Positions 31,390 to 39,529 of a stretch of 42,176 nucleotides of DNA are shown one piece after another (the first letter of the stretch is position 1; each line of letters begins with the position of its first letter). A program made the translations under genes and the position numbers. The DNA is from a candidate division WWE3 bacterium. GTDB taxonomy: Bacteria; Patescibacteriota; WWE3; JAPLWK01. The notes under the pieces are model-generated. The model was not told where the DNA came from and did not search any database. It was given only the letters and a program-made list of their open reading frames with translations. The stretch is from positions 140,883-183,058 of the forward strand of contig JAPLWK010000008.1 of NCBI GenBank assembly GCA_026396615.1, written 5' to 3'.

Positions 31390-31596
31390 TTAGAGCTTCT
31401 CGAATTCTACCTTCCTAGCTTTTTTTACGGCTTCTTTATCTTCTAATAGCTCTCCTTTGTATAGTTTGTACAACAACGGAAAACTGCCACAGGAGTCGCA
31501 CGTGCCCCAGTTACAGTGACCTTGTTTGGATGATAAATCACGACACATTTTTATCTCTGCTTCATAAGTGGCTTTTGATATTTTTGGTGCTTTCAT
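31390..31596 (-). CDS. Small cysteine-containing protein, family not recognised
   Basis: 68 aa with C..........HCNWGTCDSCGSFPLLYKL: Cys18, Cys28, Cys33 and Cys36 plus His27 could bind a metal. The C-terminus is lysine-rich. It follows the cupin gene with a TAATG overlap, so the two are translated together. No function can be given. Confidence 0.6.
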   Translation of the reverse strand: MKAPKISKATYEAEIKMCRDLSSKQGHCNWGTCDSCGSFPLLYKLYKGELLEDKEAVKKARKVEFEKL

Positions 31597-31949
31597 TACG
31601 ATGTCACCTCTTCTGATTGCTCAGGGTAAAATGCTGGAAGATCAACGGTAATATACTCAAAGTCACCTTCGACCGCGAATATACATTCTGTGGGAATAAA
31701 TATCACATCGTCAACAGTAACCTCAAAAACTTCCGCTTCCGTGAAGACCTTGCCAGAACCTCTCGTCACTAACATCACAAATTGACAAACATGTTCTAGT
31801 AAAAACTTACTGCTTTCCTCCGGACTGCGACCTTTGATAACCATCTTCGCAATATCAAAATCATTAGTCGGTGTCGGATATTTATAAATAACTTTAGTTC
31901 CTAAATCTATTTTATTTGTTTCGTTAAATGTGTATTTTGTTGGTTTCAT
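31596..31949 (-). CDS. Cupin-fold protein
   Basis: 117 aa. A short beta-barrel protein with FVMLVTRGSGKVFTEAEVFEVTVDDVIFIPTECIFAVEGDFEYITV, the cupin pattern G.g...v......v...D.v.iP....h...g. The usual metal histidines are not obvious (Glu, Cys instead), so it may bind a ligand without catalysing a reaction. It lies 38 nt after lysS, separated by a REP-like hairpin, and overlaps the next gene (TAATG). Confidence 0.65.
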   Translation of the reverse strand: MKPTKYTFNETNKIDLGTKVIYKYPTPTNDFDIAKMVIKGRSPEESSKFLLEHVCQFVMLVTRGSGKVFTEAEVFEVTVDDVIFIPTECIFAVEGDFEYITVDLPAFYPEQSEEVTS

Positions 31950-31968
31950 AACTTATTAACCAGGTGCT

Positions 31969-31991
31969 GGTTTTGCAGGCAAAACCCCTAC
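31969..31991. repeat. REP-like hairpin at the lysS stop
   Basis: GGTTTTGC-AG-GCAAAACC (31969-31986) followed by CCTAC; on the minus strand a GTAGGGG head. The lysS TAG stop is part of the head sequence. Confidence 0.75.
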
Positions 31992-33472
31992 GATTTATCG
32001 TCTTCTCTAGTTTCTTTTGGTTTTAAAGTTGGAAAGGCAATAACTTCCTTAATGGCCCATGTATCGGTAAGGAACATCGCGAGTCGATCAACCCCAAAGC
32101 CAATGCCACCAAGAGGCGGGCAGCCGTACTCTAATGCTTCGATAAAGTCTTCATCCAGTGGCATTGCCTCAGCATCGCCGGCTTTCATGTTTTTCTGCTC
32201 GTTCTCAAACCGAGAACGTTGCTCTATTCCCGATACAATTTCACTCCAACCATCAAATACTTCTACTCCACCCAGATAACCTTCAAATCGCTCCGCCCGA
32301 CCAGCTTTAGAGCGATGCTCGTGTGAAAGTGGCGAGACTGCGATGGGGTAATCAATCGCCCAAGTAGGCTCTACAAGTTTCCCAGTCACTTCATGATCGA
32401 AAATAGCGAACAGCGCCTTATCACGACTCCAAGTACCTCGGACCTCCACATTTAATTTTTCTTGGAGAGTTTTAACCTCTGCTTCAGTAATTGATACCCA
32501 ATCAATCCCCAAATGTTCTTTAACCAGCTCATCAACCGTTTTTCGAGCCCACTTGCCACCAATTTCTACTGCCGCACCTTTAATATTAATTTTGGTAGTG
32601 CCTAGAATCGTCTTTGCTAGGTGTTTAAGTAGCGCTTCTGCTAAATCCATCACTCGCTGGTAATCAGCGTAAGCCTCGTACCATTCCAGCATTGTAAACT
32701 CTGGCGAGTGACTGTGGTCTATTCCCTCGTTTCTAAAATTGCGGGCAATTTCAAAAACTCGTTCGTAGCCGCCAATTGATAGTCGCTTTAAATATAGTTC
32801 CGGAGCAACCCGGAGATAAAAATCTTTGCCCAGGGCGTTAAAGTGGGTCGTAAAAGGCTTGGCATTGGTTCCACCGTAAAGACTCTGAAGGACTGGTGTT
32901 TCCACCTCTGTAAATTTTTGGTCCCATAAGAACTTCCTAATTTCTTTTTCCATTTGCCAGCGGATATCTAAAATCTTTTTAGCGTCTTTGTTAATAATTA
33001 AATCCAAGTACCGCCGCCTGTAACGCTCTTCAGTGTCTTTAAGGCCGAAGTGCTCTGGAGGTAGTGGCCGGATTGATTTATTTAGGAGTTTAAGTTCGGT
33101 AACAAGTATCGACAGCTCCCCAGCAGTGGTAATAAATAAAGAACCATGGGCGTGAATAAAATCACCAACGTCTAAAAGTTTAACAAGCTCAAAAAGATCA
33201 GCCGGAATTTTGTCGGCTTTTAAACACAGCTGTATCTGCCCCGATTCATCCCGTAAATCTAGAAAAATTAACTTACCGTGTCCACGGTACCCCAGTACCC
33301 TTCCTGAGACGTCAAAGTCACCAGGTTTTGGCCGACCATTTTCCAGGTCGCGAATTGTAGCAATAGCCACTCCTTTAACTGGTTCTGAGGGATATGGGTT
33401 TATCCCCAAATCTTTAATTTTTTGGAGTTTGGCAAGACGTTCTGAGCGAAGGTTATCTATTGGCTGTTCCAT
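31988..33472 (-). CDS. lysS: Lysyl-tRNA synthetase, class II
   Basis: 494 aa. N-terminal OB-fold with VSGRVLGYRGHGKLIFLDLRDESGQIQL, then class II core: motif 2 FEIARNFRNEGIDHSHSPEFTMLEWYEAY and motif 3 GCPPLGGIGFGVDRLAMFLTD. It charges tRNA-Lys. Own leaderless-type promoter. The stop codon lies in a REP-like element. Confidence 0.97.
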   Translation of the reverse strand: MEQPIDNLRSERLAKLQKIKDLGINPYPSEPVKGVAIATIRDLENGRPKPGDFDVSGRVLGYRGHGKLIFLDLRDESGQIQLCLKADKIPADLFELVKLLDVGDFIHAHGSLFITTAGELSILVTELKLLNKSIRPLPPEHFGLKDTEERYRRRYLDLIINKDAKKILDIRWQMEKEIRKFLWDQKFTEVETPVLQSLYGGTNAKPFTTHFNALGKDFYLRVAPELYLKRLSIGGYERVFEIARNFRNEGIDHSHSPEFTMLEWYEAYADYQRVMDLAEALLKHLAKTILGTTKINIKGAAVEIGGKWARKTVDELVKEHLGIDWVSITEAEVKTLQEKLNVEVRGTWSRDKALFAIFDHEVTGKLVEPTWAIDYPIAVSPLSHEHRSKAGRAERFEGYLGGVEVFDGWSEIVSGIEQRSRFENEQKNMKAGDAEAMPLDEDFIEALEYGCPPLGGIGFGVDRLAMFLTDTWAIKEVIAFPTLKPKETREDDKS

Positions 33473-33478
33473 GAGAGC

Positions 33479-33508
33479 ATTGTAGCCTTGTTAGTGTAGT
33501 AGTGGCAA
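33479..33508 (-). promoter_or_regulatory. lysS promoter (leaderless type)
   Basis: Minus strand TTGCCA (33508-33503), 18-nt spacer, TACAAT (33484-33479), ending 6 nt before ATG 33472. Confidence 0.75.
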
Positions 33509-33526
33509 GGGGTGTCTAAACTAGAC

Positions 33527-33862
33527 CTACTTGAAGCTTTTTTTGTCTTGTAATCCAAATACGCAAATCGCTGTGAACAAAGCAAAGAATAGTAATGATA
33601 CTAAAAAAGAACCTCCCCGAGTTGAATTGAGAAAAAAAACTAAAACACCTATTAGGAAGAAAACTGCCAGAGCTGCTGAAGCGTACAGCCCGATTTTATT
33701 TGCTTTAGTCACTAAAAATGCCACAAAAATAGTTATTACAGGAAGTACAAACAGTGCTAAATCAACTTGACTTGTTGTGTAGAATCCGGAAGTAAGTATT
33801 GTAAAAACCTGTATAACAGCAATTAAAACGACTATCTGCGCGATCCCTTTGGCATGTTTCAT
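33527..33862 (-). CDS. Small four-pass membrane protein
   Basis: 111 aa with four hydrophobic segments (about 8-25, 33-50, 57-78, 84-104) and a basic end DKKSFK. No family recognised. Single gene with a near-consensus promoter. Confidence 0.65.
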   Translation of the reverse strand: MKHAKGIAQIVVLIAVIQVFTILTSGFYTTSQVDLALFVLPVITIFVAFLVTKANKIGLYASAALAVFFLIGVLVFFLNSTRGGSFLVSLLFFALFTAICVFGLQDKKSFK

Positions 33863-33868
33863 ACCTTA

Positions 33869-33896
33869 AATATAGATGTCTTGATTACTTTGTCAA
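33869..33896 (-). promoter_or_regulatory. Near-consensus promoter of the 33862 gene (leaderless type)
   Basis: Minus strand TTGACA (33896-33891), 16-nt spacer, TATATT (33874-33869), ending 6 nt before ATG 33862. Confidence 0.8.
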
Positions 33897-33919
33897 GGAT
33901 ATTTTAACAACAGCAAGGA

Positions 33920-34399
33920 TTACTTGATAGTAATAATGGTGTAAACCAGCTTCCCGGACGGGGTCTCAACGGCCACTTTTTCTCCTGGCTTTTTACCAAG
34001 AAGAGCTTGCCCAAGTGGGGATTCATGAGAAATCTTCTTTTCAGCCGGGTTAGCTTCGGGAGCCCCTACGATCTGAAATTCCTCTTCAGTACCATCAATA
34101 TGGACTTTGACTTTGCAGCCGAGTCCAACCTGATCACGACAGGTGTTACTATTAGTAGTTACAGAGACATTATTTAATATTTCTTCTAATTCAGAAATCC
34201 GGCCTTCCACAAAGGCTTGCTCTTCTCGAGCGGACTCGTACTCCGCGTTTTCGGAGATATCACCAAATTCCCGAGCCTGCTTAATCCGTTCCGAAACCTC
34301 TTTTCTTTTGGTGTTAACCAGGGTTTCGTATTCGGCTTTAAGATCGGTTAAACCCTCACGAGTGAGGATTATTTTGTTGTCGGTGATGGTCTTTTTCAT
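33920..34399 (-). CDS. greA: Transcription elongation factor GreA
   Basis: 159 aa, usual size. Coiled-coil N-terminus: LTREGLTDLKAEYETLVNTKR, then IKQAREFGDISENAEYESAREEQAFVEGRI with the acidic tip (D.sENAEY) that enters the RNA polymerase channel to trigger RNA cleavage. The FKBP-like C-terminus includes SPLGQALLGKKPGEKVAVETPSG. An earlier in-frame start (34432) is rejected because it lies in the preceding gene. It follows the FemAB-like gene by 17 nt, third in the operon headed by the helicase-nuclease. Confidence 0.97.
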   Translation of the reverse strand: MKKTITDNKIILTREGLTDLKAEYETLVNTKRKEVSERIKQAREFGDISENAEYESAREEQAFVEGRISELEEILNNVSVTTNSNTCRDQVGLGCKVKVHIDGTEEEFQIVGAPEANPAEKKISHESPLGQALLGKKPGEKVAVETPSGKLVYTIITIK

Positions 34400-34416
34400 A
34401 AACAAAAAACCGTGCT

Positions 34417-35259
34417 TTAGGGGCGCGGCCAAAACCGCTTAAAAACGGTGAATTTTTGCCATTTTTTGGTGAGGTTGGCGTAGCGTTCATCGTAAATGCC
34501 TTCAAGATCTAGGCTCACGAAGCCTTGGGCTTTGAGAGTCTCTAAAATTTTCCAAATGATCGCATACGGCAGTTCTAATTCTTGAGCTCTAGGAGTTGAT
34601 GCCGCATGCAGATAAAAGGCATGAGTGCCGGTTGAGAGAACCATCGCTCCGGCTAATGGCTCGTTATTTTCTGACGCTAAAAAGATCTGGCAGCTGTCAC
34701 CAAACGCCTGGGCCTTCGCGGTTATCTCTGAAAGACTCGGGACCCAAAAATGATTAGCTTTGGCAGTCAGAGTAAAGATTTTATAAAAGTCGGCAATATT
34801 ATTCGCGCTAGGATTTTTTAAAACGTCAATCCGAAGGCTGTCTTTTAACTGCTCCAGATTCTTTTGGGCTTGCCGCAAACAGTAACGCCCGTCTTTACTC
34901 ATTAATTTTAGGCGTTCCTCTGGGGAAATGGTTAAATCTAAAATAATTGTTTTGGGGGCGGAGAGGGGCCAGCTATCTAGTTTAAACTTAGCTGCAATAA
35001 TTTGATCGAGACTAGAGTTTTGGCGAGGCTCCAGTTTTGTTAAAAAAGCTCGGTTATCCCTTCCGATTCTTCTAATTTCCGCTATTAGCTTTGGTGTCAG
35101 CTCATTGGGGCGTTGGACTTTTATAATCGATGTCAGAGGCAACTTTTTAACTCTTACGGCCACCTCATTATCACCGTCTTTAAAATAAACTGATTCCCAG
35201 CCCAAAGCCTTTAAGAAATTACCCCACTCATGAGTCTGCCGAATATCAAGAATTTCCAT
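34417..35259 (-). CDS. FemAB-like aminoacyltransferase (second copy)
   Basis: 280 aa. N-terminal IRQTHEWGNFLKALGWESVYFK (family W..F start), a middle DGRYCLRQAQKN, and C-terminal PLAGAMVLSTGTHAFYLHAAST...LDLEGIYDERYANLTKKWQKFTVFK, typical of FemX/Y. Lacks the long helical arm of tRNA-binding FemA. It probably adds an amino acid to the peptidoglycan precursor. TAATG overlap with the helicase-nuclease gene. It differs clearly from the copy at the window start, so the two likely have different substrates. Confidence 0.85.
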   Translation of the reverse strand: MEILDIRQTHEWGNFLKALGWESVYFKDGDNEVAVRVKKLPLTSIIKVQRPNELTPKLIAEIRRIGRDNRAFLTKLEPRQNSSLDQIIAAKFKLDSWPLSAPKTIILDLTISPEERLKLMSKDGRYCLRQAQKNLEQLKDSLRIDVLKNPSANNIADFYKIFTLTAKANHFWVPSLSEITAKAQAFGDSCQIFLASENNEPLAGAMVLSTGTHAFYLHAASTPRAQELELPYAIIWKILETLKAQGFVSLDLEGIYDERYANLTKKWQKFTVFKRFWPRP

Positions 35260-38200
35260 TAAATATTAAGTTCGATCTGCTCATCTTTGGCTGTCGGTAG
35301 TCCATTGGGCCAGCAATGTTTTTGGTAATCACAAAATTTACAGGCGTTAAGGTTAGTCGTCCGCGCGAAGTCAAGACCGCGGAGGTTGACCATAGTCTTA
35401 CGAATGACGTCCTTCAAATTATCCGTTTCGGCTTTAGTAATTACAAAAACTTCTTTTTTCCCATCATTTCCCCGGTCCCCTACAAAATCAAGCTCTGTTT
35501 CGGCGACTTCGTAACCATTAAAAGTCCGGTCGAGTTCTGTCAAAAGTTTGTAGAAAACGAGCTGTTGCTTGTAAGCGCCGTCTGAATATTTCGTCGTTCC
35601 CTCAATGTCTCCCCTGGTCTTGGGCTTGCCGGTTTTATAATCAACCACCCGGACCAGTTTTTTAACCGGGTCAATAACGTCAACCCGGTCCACTTTACCA
35701 ACCAGCGGAATATCGTCCAGATAAATTTTACCGTAGCCATAACCAAATAATTTTTCGGTATAGAGCGGTTTTACTAAGTTGGCCCTATTACTTTCATAAT
35801 AACTATTTAGGATTTTCTGACCCTGCGTCAACACTGCCTTCAGATCTTTAGGTGACAACAGTTCTTTAGTAGCCGCGTCAATAAAGACTGTGGTTAAAAG
35901 ATCAACCTTCGGTAAAACTCCAGCCACTTTGTATTCCTGGAAGAATTTATCCAGAGCCATGTGAACAGCCGTTCCTAAGGATAAGCTACGACTCTTTGCT
36001 CGAGGGGTCCGAAGGAGATTGTTTAGTTTAAATTTATAGTGACACTCGGTATAAGTGTTTAGCGCGGTGACACTGAGTTTAAAGTCACGGAGGACCTCGG
36101 CTAAAAACTCTTTTTCTTCCGCCAAGGCCTTTTCGGTTGACGCAGGTACAGGCTGAAGAACTTCTTTAACAATTTCTATCGCGCGGTCTTCAAACTTTGA
36201 CGGATCAATTTTCTCCTTTTTATCTTCTGAAATTTCGGCGATAAACATTGATGGCACGGCACCCTTAGAATTCTCACCATTTCCGGATAACGCATAGGTT
36301 AAATAGACTTGCGACTTGGCTCGCGTCAAAGCGACATAAAAAAGCCGGCGTTCGTCTTCATTCTTTTCTTTTTTAGAGAGATCGGTGTTTTTGAGAATCC
36401 CTTCAGGTAACTTAATTAACTCACGGACGCTGTTGTTACCCCATTTTTTATCTAAGCAACCAATAATAAAAACCACTTTAAATTCCAGTCCTTTAGCCCG
36501 ATGGGCAGTGGTAAGTCGAACTGCGTTTTGACTAACATTTATTACGGTCTCAGCGATATTTAAATGATTATTCTGCATTATTTCCAAATTCTTAAGAAAT
36601 TCTGAAAGACCAAGAGTCCGAGTCGCCAGATTTAGTTTCTTGACTTCACTAAACAAGGAATTAATTTTATTAAGCTTTTCGTGAGCATCGGGAAGATTCA
36701 GAAGCCACTCTAAAAAGCCACTTTCATTTAAAACTTGTTCAAAAAATTCCACGAAAGTTTTTTGGCTGTCCGCCTTCTCCCAAGCCAGCAATTTAGTCAG
36801 GAAATCTTTAAAACTGGCGACGTTTTTAACTTTACTGTTCTTTTCAAAATCCTGATGGTTGATCGCTTCCACAAAATTTATTTTGCAGTTGCTGGCAAAA
36901 CGGGCCAGTTTAAGGACGTCGAGGGCGTCTATTTTAAGAAACTCGTAATTAAAAAGAGTAAACCAGTCGAGGTCGTCGGTTGACCTTCGGGCGTTGTCAA
37001 TTGCTTTTAAAAGCAGGAGGAACTTTTGAATATCATAATCTTCCAAAACATCGTTACCGCCTTCCAGGTCATACTCAATTCCCAAGCGATCCAAAGTATC
37101 AGCAATCTGATCGCTGTCTTTATTGTGACGGTAAATAACAGCAATTTCTTTGGAATCAAGTCCTCCGTCGATTAACTCTTTAACCTTATTTCCGACGAAG
37201 AAATTCTCGGTGGTAGCGCTGCCAAACTCACCGACCAAAATCTTTGGACCGTCTTTAACAGCCGCGGCTTCTAGACCCTCTGGGATATCTGAAAATATTT
37301 TTGAAAGTCGCAGTTCGTTTTTGGATATTAACTCAGTCGCCGCGTCTAAAATGATTTGGGAGCTTCGATAATTCTTAGTTAACGAAATCTTTTGGCAGTT
37401 TTTGTAGCGCTTCACAAAGCCGACCATGTTTTCTGTTGATGCGCCTTGAAAACGATAAATGGATTGATTGGCATCCCCTACCACGAAGATATTCGGTTCG
37501 TCCCAAAAACTGGCCAGGAGACGTAGGACTTCGTTTTGGGCATTATTCGTATCCTGAAATTCGTCGACTAAAATGTACTGGTAGCGTTCTTGATATTTTC
37601 GCAAAAATTCCTCGTCGGTTTTAAATTTTTCAACGACGAAATTGATCATGTCCTCAAAATCGAAGAGGCCCTTCGTCTTAAGAGTTTCCTCGTAGGTTTT
37701 ATAAATTGCGAAAAGTTCACGCTGTTTTTCTAAATTCTTCTCACGTTCAGCAATAGCACTTTTGCTAGTAACCTCGTCAACCGACGCTTCTTTAGTATTA
37801 TCTTTACTTAATTTTTCGAATTCGTCTGGTGTCACTCCTTCCCGCTTCAACTCTTGCAACGCTTTAATAATCGCTGGCACATAGAAATAATGATTAGTGA
37901 ATGGTTTTAAGGCATTAAATTCGCCTTTATCTAAAATTTCGCGAAAGATTTGCAGACGCTGTAAATCCGAAAGAGGCTCCAAATCCTCTACCATCGCAAA
38001 CTGATCGGGACTACCTTTTATAATGTCGCTGCAAAAAGAGTGGAAGGTGGCAATGTTAACGTAATAGGCCGTTGGTCCAATCGTCTTTAAGAGTCGTTCC
38101 CGCATCGCCCGCACGCCGGATTCGGTGAAGGTCAACGCGAGCACCGCATCTGGGGGCACGTCCGTCTTCGTAAGAATGTTGGCAATTCGGGCGGCTAGAA

Positions 38201-38309
38201 TCTGGGTCTTACCAGTCCCCGGCCCCGCCGCCACAAGGACAGGCCCTTCGATTGCTTCCACTGCCTTAAGTTGTTCCTGATTTAAGCCTGCTAAGAAATC
38301 TTTAATCAT
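35259..38309 (-). CDS. UvrD/PcrA-like helicase fused to Fe-S PD-(D/E)XK nuclease (AdnB/AddB-like)
   Basis: 1016 aa. Helicase part: LVAAGPGTGKTQI (25-37), ALTFTESGVRAM, ILVDEFQDTN, VVGDANQSIYRFQGA, LTTAHRAKGLEF and RRLFYVALTRAK. The nuclease part begins about residue 745: YTECHYKFKLNN, LGTAVHMALDKFF, VGKVDRVDVID and VVDYKTGKP (Asp and Glu/Lys active site). Cys about 756 with Cys990, Cys993 and Cys999 (ACKFCDYQKHC) forms the 4Fe-4S staple seen in AddB and Cas4. Likely processes DNA ends for RecA. Its promoter overlaps the end of rmuC. Confidence 0.9.
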   Translation of the reverse strand: MIKDFLAGLNQEQLKAVEAIEGPVLVAAGPGTGKTQILAARIANILTKTDVPPDAVLALTFTESGVRAMRERLLKTIGPTAYYVNIATFHSFCSDIIKGSPDQFAMVEDLEPLSDLQRLQIFREILDKGEFNALKPFTNHYFYVPAIIKALQELKREGVTPDEFEKLSKDNTKEASVDEVTSKSAIAEREKNLEKQRELFAIYKTYEETLKTKGLFDFEDMINFVVEKFKTDEEFLRKYQERYQYILVDEFQDTNNAQNEVLRLLASFWDEPNIFVVGDANQSIYRFQGASTENMVGFVKRYKNCQKISLTKNYRSSQIILDAATELISKNELRLSKIFSDIPEGLEAAAVKDGPKILVGEFGSATTENFFVGNKVKELIDGGLDSKEIAVIYRHNKDSDQIADTLDRLGIEYDLEGGNDVLEDYDIQKFLLLLKAIDNARRSTDDLDWFTLFNYEFLKIDALDVLKLARFASNCKINFVEAINHQDFEKNSKVKNVASFKDFLTKLLAWEKADSQKTFVEFFEQVLNESGFLEWLLNLPDAHEKLNKINSLFSEVKKLNLATRTLGLSEFLKNLEIMQNNHLNIAETVINVSQNAVRLTTAHRAKGLEFKVVFIIGCLDKKWGNNSVRELIKLPEGILKNTDLSKKEKNEDERRLFYVALTRAKSQVYLTYALSGNGENSKGAVPSMFIAEISEDKKEKIDPSKFEDRAIEIVKEVLQPVPASTEKALAEEKEFLAEVLRDFKLSVTALNTYTECHYKFKLNNLLRTPRAKSRSLSLGTAVHMALDKFFQEYKVAGVLPKVDLLTTVFIDAATKELLSPKDLKAVLTQGQKILNSYYESNRANLVKPLYTEKLFGYGYGKIYLDDIPLVGKVDRVDVIDPVKKLVRVVDYKTGKPKTRGDIEGTTKYSDGAYKQQLVFYKLLTELDRTFNGYEVAETELDFVGDRGNDGKKEVFVITKAETDNLKDVIRKTMVNLRGLDFARTTNLNACKFCDYQKHCWPNGLPTAKDEQIELNI

Positions 38310-38319
38310 GCTAGTCGTA

Positions 38320-38349
38320 AGTATAAGGTATTGCGCAAAGTTAATCTAA
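38320..38349 (-). promoter_or_regulatory. Promoter of the helicase-nuclease operon
   Basis: Minus strand TTAGAT (38349-38344, the last codons of rmuC), 18-nt spacer, TATACT (38325-38320), ending 10 nt before ATG 38309. Confidence 0.5.
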
Positions 38350-39411
38350 AAGCTGCTTTTGGAGCGGGTCTTCGGGAGAGTTTAGAGAATTTAAAGAAGT
38401 TAGGCGCTGATTAAGTTGGTTGAAACTAGAGGTGACTTCATCGGCGCTGTTTTTAGCATTAGTGACGTGCTTCGTCATCACTCTTAAATTTTCCCCAAAC
38501 TTTTCGGCATCATGATCAATGGATCGAATCGCCGCTAAAATCTGTTTAGCCCGCTCTTCGACTTGCTTTCCTTCAAGCCCTATTAATATCGCCTTTAAAT
38601 AAGAGTAAAAGACGTTTGGAGAGACTGGCAACACCCGCTTTTCCCAAGCGACCCGCGTCAAATCCTCGGAATTGACCACGATTTCGTAATAAATGGCTTC
38701 ACTGGGAATGTACATTAGGGCAAAATCAACAGTGCCCTCACTCGGTAAAATATATTTTTTGGCAATATCTGAAATGTGTTTTTTAACATCACTTTCAAAA
38801 TCTTTTTTAACCCGAGCCCGATCGGCATCGTTTTCGGTACGCACCATGGCCATAAAGTTTTCTAAAGGGAATTTAGCATCCACTGGAATTAAACCTTCGG
38901 AAACGCGGAGGACAGCGTCGCACTTTTGGCCATCTTTAAACTCGAATTGCAGTGCATAGGCTTCATTTGGTAGCATTTGGGCTAGAAGATCCGCCAGAAC
39001 TTGCTCGCCAATATTACCCCGAAGCTTAGGCGACTTTAAAAAGTCTTGTAGGCTTTTCATAGAATGCCCAATTTCGCTCATAATCCCAACTTCTTTTTGC
39101 ACTCCTTCCATACTTTTACTTACTTCCATAACGGCCCGAGCGGCATTATCCAAGCGCTTCCCGAGGACCTCGTTTTGCTGCAAAAGTTTTTGGTTAAGTT
39201 GTTCGGTGTTAGTGTTAAGTGACGACCGAACGTCTTTCAAGTTAGTGCCCACTTCCGTCTTCATCTGCTGCATCGTTTCCCACAGCATCCGCTGAGCCTC
39301 TTCGTTTTGTGGCTTCTGCAACTTCTTCATTTCGTTTAAAAGAATATAAACGGTCACCCCGAAACCAAGAACGATTAGGACAAGTACAATGACGATGGAA
39401 AAATTGGTCAT
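38341..39411 (-). CDS. rmuC: RmuC-family DNA recombination protein
   Basis: 356 aa from ATG 39411. One N-terminal membrane helix (5-25), a coiled coil (about 25-125), then the RmuC nuclease-like domain: SPKLRGNIGEQVLADLLAQML, QKCDAVLR, IPVDAKFPLENF, DFALMYIPSEAIYY. RmuC limits recombination of inverted repeats in E. coli. A longer open frame to 39750 exists but reads through the groES gene in reverse and is not credible; the -10 box 6 nt upstream of 39411 fixes the start. Confidence 0.93.
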   Translation of the reverse strand: MTNFSIVIVLVLIVLGFGVTVYILLNEMKKLQKPQNEEAQRMLWETMQQMKTEVGTNLKDVRSSLNTNTEQLNQKLLQQNEVLGKRLDNAARAVMEVSKSMEGVQKEVGIMSEIGHSMKSLQDFLKSPKLRGNIGEQVLADLLAQMLPNEAYALQFEFKDGQKCDAVLRVSEGLIPVDAKFPLENFMAMVRTENDADRARVKKDFESDVKKHISDIAKKYILPSEGTVDFALMYIPSEAIYYEIVVNSEDLTRVAWEKRVLPVSPNVFYSYLKAILIGLEGKQVEERAKQILAAIRSIDHDAEKFGENLRVMTKHVTNAKNSADEVTSSFNQLNQRLTSLNSLNSPEDPLQKQLLD

Positions 39412-39417
39412 GGGCTT

Positions 39418-39446
39418 AGTATATGGTGGACATTGATCGATGTCCA
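39418..39446 (-). promoter_or_regulatory. rmuC promoter (leaderless type)
   Basis: Minus strand TGGACA (39446-39441), 17-nt spacer, TATACT (39423-39418), ending 6 nt before ATG 39411. The -35 is half of an inverted repeat. Confidence 0.65.
39427..39446. promoter_or_regulatory. Inverted repeat over the rmuC promoter
   Basis: TGGACAT-TGATCG-ATGTCCA, perfect 7-bp arms. Covers the -35 and half the spacer of rmuC. Confidence 0.55.
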
Positions 39447-39453
39447 TCACGAT

Positions 39454-39483
39454 TGTAGTGGCGGCATGAATGTCACCACTACA
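39454..39483. promoter_or_regulatory. Inverted repeat upstream of groES
   Basis: TGTAGTGG, 14-nt spacer, CCACTACA: perfect 8-bp arms ending 8 nt before the groES -35. It is not the HrcA CIRCE element (TTAGCACTC-N9-GAGTGCTAA). Confidence 0.55.
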
Positions 39484-39491
39484 GTGTGTTC

Positions 39492-39521
39492 TTGACAGCA
39501 CCCCATAACGAATGCTATACA
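39492..39521 (+). promoter_or_regulatory. groES-groEL promoter (leaderless type)
   Basis: Consensus TTGACA (39492-39497), 18-nt spacer, TATACA (39516-39521) with extended TGC. It ends 8 nt before ATG 39530. Confidence 0.85.
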
Positions 39522-39529
39522 AACAACAT

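Noticed and set aside
34400-34432. Upstream start for GreA
   Set aside because: The extra residues lie over the end of the FemAB-like gene and do not match the family; MKKTITDNK is the normal start.
39512-39529. GroES start at ATG 39512
   Set aside because: This ATG overlaps the -10 box, so it would not be in the mRNA.
39412-39529. HrcA-CIRCE element upstream of groES
   Set aside because: Neither inverted repeat matches TTAGCACTC-N9-GAGTGCTAA.
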